Shown: in pieces, positions 1-5,421 of the stretch
How the letters are laid out: the number at the start of each line of letters is the position of its first letter
Position numbering within the stretch: the first letter of the stretch is position 1
Assembly: GCA_016793565.1 (NCBI GenBank)
Contig: JAEUMA010000574.1
Location: forward strand, 1 to 7,299
Length of the DNA: 7,299 nucleotides
Reading direction: 5' to 3'
DNA from: Rhizobiaceae bacterium
GTDB lineage: Bacteria; Pseudomonadota; Alphaproteobacteria; Rhizobiales; Rhizobiaceae
Translations under genes and position numbers: made by a program
The notes under the pieces: generated by a model
What the model saw: only the letters and a program-made list of their open reading frames with translations
Databases searched by the model: none
Told to the model about the DNA's origin: nothing

Positions 1-1
1 C

Positions 2-475
2 ACCCCGTTCATCCAGGCGCAGTCCATCTTCACCGCCGGGCTCGTCATGGGGATCATGCTGATCCCGGTGGTCTCGTCATTGTCCGACGACATCATCACC
101 GCGGTGCCGCGCGCCATGCGCGACGGTTCGCTGGGGTTGGGCGCGACGCGATCGGAGACGATCAAGCGGGTCATCCTGCCGGCGGCGCTTCCGGGCATCG
201 TCGGGGCGATCCTGCTGACCGCGTCGCGCGCCATCGGCGAGACCATGATCGTGGTGCTGGCCGCCGGCGTGGCCGCCAATCTCACGCTCAACCCGTTCGA
301 GGCGATGACGACGATAACCGTCAAGATCGTCAACCAGCTGACCGGCGACCTCGAGTTCAACTCGCCGCAGACGCTGGTCGCCTTCGCGCTCGGCATCACC
401 CTCTTCTTTCTGACGCTGCTGATGAACATCGCGGCGCTCTACATCGTGCGGAAGTATCGGGAGCAGTACGAATGA
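2..475 (+). CDS. pstC: Phosphate ABC transporter permease PstC (C-terminal part, 5' end outside window)
   Basis: This is one of the two inner-membrane permease subunits of the high-affinity phosphate importer PstSCAB. The reading frame is open from the window edge, so 157 C-terminal residues are visible and the start is missing. The piece shows hydrophobic membrane segments and the cytoplasmic coupling (EAA) loop that contacts the ATPase, seen as SLGLGATRSETIKRV followed by LPAALPGIVGA. A RAIGETM motif follows, matching the conserved RxxGET stretch that PstC shares with PstA. A last hydrophobic helix ends in the basic tail RKYREQYE. The stop overlaps the pstA start in an ATGA, which suggests translational coupling. 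Identity rests on this motif pattern plus the following pstA-pstB-phoU-phoB genes. I see no damage in the visible part. Confidence 0.95.
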   Translation, partial: TPFIQAQSIFTAGLVMGIMLIPVVSSLSDDIITAVPRAMRDGSLGLGATRSETIKRVILPAALPGIVGAILLTASRAIGETMIVVLAAGVAANLTLNPFEAMTTITVKIVNQLTGDLEFNSPQTLVAFALGITLFFLTLLMNIAALYIVRKYREQYE

Positions 476-1788
476 CCGACTTCACCATGGGCACGGCCGT
501 CGGCGCCTCCGCGGCGCCGCGGCGAGACATCGGCCTGAAGCGGCGCTACGCCGCCGAGAAGCGCTTCCGCATAATGGGGCTGCTGGCCATCTCGGTGGGC
601 CTGGTGTTCCTGGCCGTCATGCTGGTCTCGATCGTTTCCAAGGGCTACACCGCCTTCTGGCAGACGACCGTGACGCTGCAGGTCGATTTCAACGAAGCGA
701 TCATCGACCCCAACAACAAGCGTGCGACCGACCAGAACGCCCTTATGGCGGCCAACTATCCGAAGCTGGCCGAAGACGCGCTGATCGCCAAGCTCGGCAT
801 CGACCGCGACGACAAGGCGCAGGTGCGCAAGCTGAAAGGCTTCCTTTCCGACGGTGTGAGGGCGCAGCTGCGCGACATCGTGCTCGCCGATCCGGCTGTG
901 ATCGGCACTACACGCAGCGTCGATGTGCTCGCCTCCGCCAACATCGATTCCGCCTACAAGGGCCAGATCGACCTCGGCGTGGACGAAAGCCGGCGCAAGG
1001 TCTCCGACCAGCAGGTCGAGTGGATGCGCCAGCTGAGCGCCGACGGCGCCATGGCGGAGCACTTCAACACCGGACTGTTCACCTACGGCGCCTCCAGCCG
1101 GCCCGAGACGTCAGGCGTCGGCGTGGCCATCATCGGCTCGGTCTACATGATGGTGATCGTGCTGCTACTCGCGCTGCCAATCGGCGTGGCGGCCTCGATC
1201 TACCTCGAGGAATTCGCCAAGAAGAGCCGGCTGACAGACCTCATCGAGGTCAACATCAACAATCTCGCGGCCGTGCCGTCGATCGTGTTCGGTTTGCTCG
1301 GCCTCGCGGTGTTCATCAACTTCATGGGCCTGCCGCGTTCGGCCGCCTTCGTCGGCGGGCTGGTGCTGACCTTGATGACGCTGCCGACGATCATTATCGC
1401 GACACGCGCGGCGCTGGCCGCGGTGCCGCCCTCGATCCGCTCGGCGGCGCTGGGCCTCGGCGCCTCGAAGATGCAGATGGTGTTCCAGCACGTGCTGCCT
1501 CTGGCGACGCCGGGCATTCTCACCGGCACTATCATCGGGCTGGCGCGTGCGCTTGGCGAGACAGCGCCGCTGCTTCTGATCGGCATGGTGGCCTTCGTAG
1601 CCGACTATCCGAAGACGCCGTTCGATCCGGCCACCGCGCTGCCGGTGCAGATCTATATGTGGGCTAACGAGGCCGAGCGCGCCTTCGTCGAGCGGATGTC
1701 GGGTGCCATCATCATCCTGCTCATTTTCCTGATGGCCATGAACATCACCGCCATAGTTCTTCGGCGGCGTTTCGAGCGGCGCTGGTAG
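472..1788 (+). CDS. pstA: Phosphate ABC transporter permease PstA, with long N-terminal DUF3333-type region
   Basis: This is the second membrane permease of the Pst phosphate importer, 438 residues, longer than the roughly 300 of the E. coli protein. A basic cytoplasmic N-terminus is followed by a membrane segment at about residues 36-57. A hydrophilic, probably periplasmic stretch of about 150 residues comes next (about 60-213); such a region is typical of alphaproteobacterial PstA (DUF3333). The permease core starts near residue 214 with several membrane helices. Its coupling loop is at about 321-350 (IRSAALGLGAS, then VLPLATPGIL), and a RALGETAPLL motif follows at 359-368. The last helix is at about 411-430 before the tail RRRFERRW. 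The start is supported by GGGAG at 459-463, 8 nt upstream, inside the end of pstC. It pairs with PstC to form the channel and binds PstB. Confidence 0.96.
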   Translation: MTDFTMGTAVGASAAPRRDIGLKRRYAAEKRFRIMGLLAISVGLVFLAVMLVSIVSKGYTAFWQTTVTLQVDFNEAIIDPNNKRATDQNALMAANYPKLAEDALIAKLGIDRDDKAQVRKLKGFLSDGVRAQLRDIVLADPAVIGTTRSVDVLASANIDSAYKGQIDLGVDESRRKVSDQQVEWMRQLSADGAMAEHFNTGLFTYGASSRPETSGVGVAIIGSVYMMVIVLLLALPIGVAASIYLEEFAKKSRLTDLIEVNINNLAAVPSIVFGLLGLAVFINFMGLPRSAAFVGGLVLTLMTLPTIIIATRAALAAVPPSIRSAALGLGASKMQMVFQHVLPLATPGILTGTIIGLARALGETAPLLLIGMVAFVADYPKTPFDPATALPVQIYMWANEAERAFVERMSGAIIILLIFLMAMNITAIVLRRRFERRW

Positions 1789-1802
1789 GGAGTATCCTGG
1801 CA

Positions 1803-2627
1803 ATGAACATCATGACGGAAAAGTCCCTTGAGGACGCGGTGGGCGGCAGAATGAGCGGATCGACGAACGAGGCCGTGAAGATGCAGGGCAAGAAGGTCTG
1901 CGTCTTCTACGGGGAGAAGCAGGCGCTGTACGATGTCGACCTCGACGTGCGCTTGAACCAGGTGACGGCGTTGATCGGTCCTTCCGGCTGCGGCAAGTCG
2001 ACGTTCCTGCGCTGTCTGAACCGCATGAACGACACCATTGACGCGGCCCGCGTGGGTGGTCTGATCACGCTCGACGGCGAGGACATCTACGACAAGAACA
2101 TCGATGTGGTGGAGCTGCGGGCTCGCGTCGGCATGGTGTTCCAGAAGCCCAATCCGTTTCCGAAGTCGATCTACGAGAACGTCTCCTACGGCCCGCGCAT
2201 CCATGGGCTCGCCAAGGGCAAAGCGGCTCTCGACGAGATCGTTGAGTCCAGCCTCAAGAAGGCCGCGCTGTGGAACGAGGTGAAGGACCGTCTGCACGAG
2301 TCCGGCACCGGCCTGTCCGGCGGGCAGCAGCAGCGCCTGTGCATCGCCCGCGCCATCGCCGTGTCGCCCGAGGTGATCCTGATGGACGAGCCCTGCTCGG
2401 CGCTCGACCCGATCGCCACGGCGAAGGTCGAGGAACTGATCGACGAACTGCGTAGCAACTATACCATCGTGATCGTCACCCATTCCATGCAGCAGGCGGC
2501 GCGCGTGTCGCAGCGCACAGCCATGTTCCACCTGGGCTACCTGGTGGAGGAGGGTGCGACGGAGAAAATGTTCACCAACCCCGACGACAAGCGCACCCAG
2601 GACTACATCACCGGCCGTTTTGGCTGA
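1803..2627 (+). CDS. pstB: Phosphate ABC transporter ATP-binding protein PstB
   Basis: This cytoplasmic ATPase drives phosphate import through PstC/PstA and is part of the phosphate-sensing complex with PhoU. It has 274 residues. All ABC ATPase motifs are intact: Walker A GPSGCGKST at 59-67, Q-loop Q114 in MVFQKPNPFP, signature LSGGQQQR at 171-178, Walker B VILMDEP at 191-197, D-loop SALD at 199-202 and switch histidine H227 in VTHSMQ. MVFQKPNPFPKSIYENV is characteristic of PstB rather than other importers. The start at 1803 is chosen because GGGAG at 1788-1792 lies 10 nt upstream. It gives a polar N-terminal extension of about 26 residues before the conserved core at MQGKKVCVFYGEKQAL. In-frame ATGs at 1812 and 1851 are possible alternatives with poorer ribosome binding sites. 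The gap to pstA is 14 bp. Confidence 0.97.
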   Translation: MNIMTEKSLEDAVGGRMSGSTNEAVKMQGKKVCVFYGEKQALYDVDLDVRLNQVTALIGPSGCGKSTFLRCLNRMNDTIDAARVGGLITLDGEDIYDKNIDVVELRARVGMVFQKPNPFPKSIYENVSYGPRIHGLAKGKAALDEIVESSLKKAALWNEVKDRLHESGTGLSGGQQQRLCIARAIAVSPEVILMDEPCSALDPIATAKVEELIDELRSNYTIVIVTHSMQQAARVSQRTAMFHLGYLVEEGATEKMFTNPDDKRTQDYITGRFG

Positions 2628-2653
2628 TCGCCCCGCTTTCGCATCAGTTCACC

Positions 2654-2658
2654 AGGAG
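2654..2658 (+). promoter_or_regulatory. Ribosome binding site that fixes the phoU start
   Basis: AGGAG stands 6 nt before the ATG at 2665. The same reading frame is open further upstream to an ATG at 2554, but that ATG lies inside pstB and would add 37 residues resembling no PhoU. This site therefore decides for 2665. Confidence 0.8.
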
Positions 2659-2664
2659 ATTGTC

Positions 2665-3372
2665 ATGGGCGAACATACAGTCACTTCCTTCGACGAAGAG
2701 CTGGACGAGATCGACCGGCTGATCCGCGATATGGGCGAACTCGCAGGATCGATGGTGGAGGCTTCCATCATGGCGCTGCTGGGGCCCGACAATGCGCTCG
2801 CGCAGCGGGTCATTTCGGACGACGCCGTCATGGATGCGCGCCAGCACGAGCTAGACGACCGATCCATCACGCTGATCGCCAAGCGCCAACCCATGGCACA
2901 GGATCTGCGCGCAGTCGTCGGCGCGATCCGCATGGCCGGCGATCTTGAACGAATCGGCGATCTGGCCAAAAATATCGCCAAGCGCGTCTATGCCGTCGGG
3001 CAGACGCCTATGCCACGCACCCTCTCGCACAGTATCGACTCGATGGCATCGCTGGTGCTGGATCAGGTCCAGGGGGTTGTCGAGCGCTATGTGGCGCGCG
3101 ATGCGGAGGGGCTCGCCGAGTTGCGCGCCGAGGACGAACAGGTGGATGTCAAGTACACCGCCGTCTTCCGGGAACTCCTGACCTATATGATGGAGGATCC
3201 GCGCAACATCACTGCCTGCACCCATCTGCTCTTCTGTGCGAAGAACCTCGAACGCATCGGCGACCATGTCACCAATATCGCCGAGAACGCCTACTACGTC
3301 GTCACGGGCACTTTGCTGCCGCCCAATCGGCCGAAGATCGACGAGACGACGCTGCGGGCACCCGCCGCGTAG
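2665..3372 (+). CDS. phoU: Phosphate signalling regulator PhoU
   Basis: PhoU is a peripheral cytoplasmic protein that links the Pst transporter to the PhoR/PhoB two-component system and keeps the Pho regulon off when phosphate is plentiful. The protein has 235 residues, close to the usual length of about 240. It shows the expected internal duplication: each half carries an ERIGD motif, in DLERIGDLAKNIAKR (residues 93-107) and in NLERIGDHVTNIAENAYYVVTG (194-215). These E/DxxxD-type acidic clusters bind metal ions in PhoU structures. The N-terminal part is helical and acidic (FDEELDEIDRLIRDMGELAG), as expected for the first helix bundle. The gap to pstB is 37 bp and to phoB 18 bp, so it is likely cotranscribed with both. 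Confidence 0.97.
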   Translation: MGEHTVTSFDEELDEIDRLIRDMGELAGSMVEASIMALLGPDNALAQRVISDDAVMDARQHELDDRSITLIAKRQPMAQDLRAVVGAIRMAGDLERIGDLAKNIAKRVYAVGQTPMPRTLSHSIDSMASLVLDQVQGVVERYVARDAEGLAELRAEDEQVDVKYTAVFRELLTYMMEDPRNITACTHLLFCAKNLERIGDHVTNIAENAYYVVTGTLLPPNRPKIDETTLRAPAA

Positions 3373-3378
3373 CCGGAG

Positions 3379-3390
3379 GCCGGAAACGGC
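3379..3390 (+). promoter_or_regulatory. Small GNRA-tetraloop hairpin between the phoB Shine-Dalgarno and start codon
   Basis: The phoB Shine-Dalgarno GGAGG is at 3375-3379. The 12 bases 3379-3390 read GCCG-GAAA-CGGC, a 4-bp all-GC stem closed by a GAAA tetraloop (a GNRA loop, a stable RNA class). The stem ends on the base before the ATG at 3391. The complementarity is plain in the sequence; a role in translation is inference. Confidence 0.35.
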
Positions 3391-4086
3391 ATGTCTATGA
3401 TTGCGCCCAAGATCATGGTCGTGGAGGACGAAGAGCCCCTCGGCGTGCTGCTTCGCTACAATCTGGAGGCGGAGGGCTATCAGGTCGAGGTGATCACCCG
3501 CGGCGACGAGGCTGAACTACGGCTGCAGGAGAGCGTTCCCGATCTGCTTGTGCTCGACTGGATGATCCCGGCGGTTTCCGGCATCGAGCTCTGCCGCCGG
3601 CTGAGGATGCGGTCTGAGACCGAGCGCCTGCCGATCATCATGTTGACGGCGCGGGGCGAAGAAAGCGACCGCGTGCGAGGGCTTTCCACAGGTGCGGATG
3701 ATTATCTGGTCAAGCCGTTCTCGACGCCCGAATTCATGGCTCGGGTACGGGCGCTGCTGCGCCGCGCCAAGCCGGAAGTGCTTTCCACCGTGCTCAAGGT
3801 CGGAGATCTCACGCTCGACCGCGAATCGCACCGCGTCTATCGCAACACGCACGAGATTCGGCTCGGCCCGACCGAATTCCGGCTGCTGGAATTCATGATG
3901 CGCCACCCCGGCCGCGTCTTCTCGCGCAGTCAGCTTCTCGACAATGTCTGGGGCGAGACGATCTATATCGACGAACGCACCGTGGACGTCCATGTCGGGC
4001 GCCTGCGAAAGGCCGTCAACACGGGCCGCCTTCCAGACATCATCCGCACCATTCGCGGTTCGGGCTACGCGATCCGCGAGGATTGA
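3391..4086 (+). CDS. phoB: Phosphate regulon response regulator PhoB (OmpR/PhoB family)
   Basis: PhoB is the DNA-binding response regulator activated by the kinase PhoR in low phosphate; it turns on pst and other Pho-box genes. It has 231 residues, the usual length. The receiver domain covers about residues 7-125 with acidic residues E12 and D13, phosphoacceptor D56 in VLDWMIP, T86 in IIMLTA and K108 in YLVKPF. The LDW-M-P context resembles E. coli PhoB. The winged-helix DNA-binding domain covers about 130-231 and contains LGPTEFRLLEFMMRHPG, RTVDVHVGRLRKAV and the wing/C-terminal strand IRTIRGSGYAIRED. GGAGG at 3375-3379 supports the start; the ATG at 3397 is an alternative. The gene ends the operon. 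phoR is not next to it; in many Rhizobiales it lies before pstS, outside this window. Confidence 0.97.
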   Translation: MSMIAPKIMVVEDEEPLGVLLRYNLEAEGYQVEVITRGDEAELRLQESVPDLLVLDWMIPAVSGIELCRRLRMRSETERLPIIMLTARGEESDRVRGLSTGADDYLVKPFSTPEFMARVRALLRRAKPEVLSTVLKVGDLTLDRESHRVYRNTHEIRLGPTEFRLLEFMMRHPGRVFSRSQLLDNVWGETIYIDERTVDVHVGRLRKAVNTGRLPDIIRTIRGSGYAIRED

Positions 4087-4092
4087 CCAAAC

Positions 4093-5325
4093 CTACGCTA
4101 CGTCGCGGCCCGCTGCCGGCGTGCCCGGCGCGAACACCATCTCGTCGATGAAGGTGAGGGCGCGCATGGTGCAGCCTTCCAGAATCAGTGGCATTTCGGA
4201 AGGCTCCGCCGCGAAAGCGATGGCCTCCGCGTGATGACCACCGGCCGTGCGGGCGAGCGCCGCGCGCAGAGTGGGCTCCATCAGGTCGTAGGCGGTCGCC
4301 CCGACGCCGACGAAACAGGCCGGCGCCGGATCGATCAGCGCGAAGAGGGAGCCCAGACCGTAGCCGAGGGCTTCTCCGGCGCGGCGGAATGCTTCCAGGG
4401 GAAGCGGCTCTCCCCTGCGTGCGGCATGCGCCAGGTCGATGATGGCCTCGTCGGGCACGTCGTCCGCAGGCGGGGCGTCGTCTGGCAGGCCGCATGCGAA
4501 ACGCCAGATCGCATAGTTGCCGGCATAGGCCTCCACGCATCCGCGCCGTCCGCAGCGGCAAAGCGCGCCCTCGGGCCGATGGATCATGTGGCCGAACTCG
4601 CCGCCCGACGATTGCGTACCGGTGAACATCTCGCCTTTCAGCACCAGCCCCATGCCGATACCATGCGATAGCAGCACGGCCATGAAGTTGTCGCGATAGA
4701 GGCCTGGATCGCGCCAACCGAGCGCCTCGGCCATCATGCCGCAGTCGTTCTCCACCGCGGTCGGCACGCCGCAAGCCTCCTCCAGGATCTCGGCGAACGG
4801 AATGTCGGTATGCGGCGTGATGGGCGACCACAGCAGAGCGCGCCCATCCTTGTCTGTGACGCCCTGGACGGCCATCGCCACGCGCAACACCGCTGCCGTG
4901 CCGGTCTGCGTGGCGATTACGCGGCGCAGCATGGCCACCGTTTCTCCGACCAGTTCGGAGGCCGGCAGCGTTCGTGTCGCGATGCGGCGCTGTTCGTGCG
5001 CCATGACCTGCCCGGAATAGTCGACCAGCGCGGCGGCCAGCGAGTTCAGAGAAAGGATGACGACGGCGATGGCTCCGGCGCCCGGGTTTGCTTCCAGCCC
5101 CACCTGCGGGCGTCCGCGTTTCAGGTGAGCAGGCTCCGCGTTGGCCGCCTCTCGCAAGATTCCCTCCGCGATCAGGTCGGCCGATATCGCCGATATCGTC
5201 GAGTGACTGAGCGCTGTTACCGCCGCGATCTCGGTGCGGGAAGGGCTGCCCGAGCGACGGATGGCCCCCAGTACCATGGCGCGATTGCGGCGCCTTACGT
5301 CGTCGTGACGGATTCCGACGGACAT
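4093..5325 (-). CDS. ROK-family transcriptional regulator (NagC/XylR type)
   Basis: This is a probable sugar-responsive repressor of 410 residues. A winged helix-turn-helix occupies about residues 14-60 (SRTEIAAVTALSHSTISAIS, 29-48), followed by the linker KRGRPQVGLEANP at 69-81 usual in NagC/XylR proteins. The rest is a ROK sugar-binding fold with VENDCGMMAEALGW (191-204) and SHGIGMGLVLKGEMFTG (220-236). The zinc site is GGEFGH (H246) plus CRCGRRGCVEAYAG (C256, C258, C263). The phosphate-binding DxGxT loop of ROK sugar kinases is absent at the expected place (about 86-104), so it is a regulator, not a kinase. The start at 5325 is supported by AAGAGG at 5332-5337, 6 nt upstream. No sugar transporter or catabolic gene adjoins it, so the effector and targets are unknown. 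It converges on phoB and diverges from the kinase gene. Confidence 0.93.
   Translation of the reverse strand: MSVGIRHDDVRRRNRAMVLGAIRRSGSPSRTEIAAVTALSHSTISAISADLIAEGILREAANAEPAHLKRGRPQVGLEANPGAGAIAVVILSLNSLAAALVDYSGQVMAHEQRRIATRTLPASELVGETVAMLRRVIATQTGTAAVLRVAMAVQGVTDKDGRALLWSPITPHTDIPFAEILEEACGVPTAVENDCGMMAEALGWRDPGLYRDNFMAVLLSHGIGMGLVLKGEMFTGTQSSGGEFGHMIHRPEGALCRCGRRGCVEAYAGNYAIWRFACGLPDDAPPADDVPDEAIIDLAHAARRGEPLPLEAFRRAGEALGYGLGSLFALIDPAPACFVGVGATAYDLMEPTLRAALARTAGGHHAEAIAFAAEPSEMPLILEGCTMRALTFIDEMVFAPGTPAAGRDVA
4115..4129. terminator. Weak hairpin just past the phoB stop (possible terminator)
   Basis: GCCGG at 4115-4119 pairs with CCGGC at 4125-4129 around a 5-nt loop, 29 bp after the phoB stop and inside the last codons of the convergent ROK gene. 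There is no T-run on either strand, and chance GC-rich pairing is common here, so this is only a candidate. Confidence 0.18.
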
Positions 5326-5353
5326 ATCCCGCCTCTTGTTCGTGCCCGCTCAC

Positions 5354-5382
5354 CTTTTTGGGCGTCGCGACGCTTCCGTCAA
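5354..5382 (-). promoter_or_regulatory. Putative promoter of the ROK gene
   Basis: Read on the minus strand, TTGACG (5382-5377) is a good -35 match. A 17-nt spacer leads to AAAAAG (5359-5354), which is a poor -10 match. The position would give a short leader carrying the AAGAGG ribosome binding site. The -35 and geometry are good and the -10 is weak, hence low confidence. Confidence 0.3.
5362..5373. promoter_or_regulatory. Perfect 12-bp palindrome, candidate operator
   Basis: GCGTCGCGACGC is its own reverse complement over all 12 bases. It lies in the 96-bp gap between the divergent ROK and kinase genes, wholly inside the spacer of the putative ROK promoter, a classic place for a repressor to bind. 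Autoregulation by the ROK protein is inference. The site is GC-only apart from one T and one A, so chance occurrence in GC-rich DNA cannot be excluded. Confidence 0.4.
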
Positions 5383-5421
5383 TGCCCGTTGCGATTGCAT
5401 GCGCGCCGACGCTTGTTAAAA

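Noticed and set aside
1020..1667. Open frame of 215 codons inside pstA on the same strand
   Set aside because: It is an Arg/Asp-rich shadow frame with no recognisable motif, fully contained in pstA.
2624..2647. Inverted repeat CTGAT / ATCAG around the pstB stop
   Set aside because: The stem is only 5 bp with a 14-nt loop, no T-run, and phoU follows directly; too weak to call an attenuator or terminator.
2554..2664. Upstream extension of phoU to an ATG inside pstB
   Set aside because: It adds 37 residues unlike any PhoU and lacks a ribosome site, whereas AGGAG stands just before 2665.
1..4092. Search for a Pho box (CTGTCAT-like direct repeats) in the operon gaps
   Set aside because: None seen in the short intergenic gaps; the operon promoter is expected upstream of the window.
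4040..5353. A second long minus-strand open frame (437 codons) overlapping the ROK gene
   Set aside because: Its product is very rich in Arg, Gly and His with no motif, typical of an out-of-phase frame in GC-rich DNA; the 4093-5325 frame has full ROK motifs and a ribosome binding site.
5389..5418. Possible sigma-70 promoter for the kinase gene (TTGCGA, 18 nt, TTGTTA)
   Set aside because: Both elements are poor matches, and the implied transcription start would fall at or after the ATG at 5422.
4810..5421. 204 codons of open frame upstream of and in phase with the kinase gene
   Set aside because: This lies antisense to the ROK coding region, is low-complexity and basic, and shows no domain; it is taken as chance openness, not an N-terminal extension.
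5326..5421. Search for a general stress (EcfG-type GGAAC...GTT) promoter in the divergent gap
   Set aside because: No GGAAC element with a suitably spaced partner was found on either strand.
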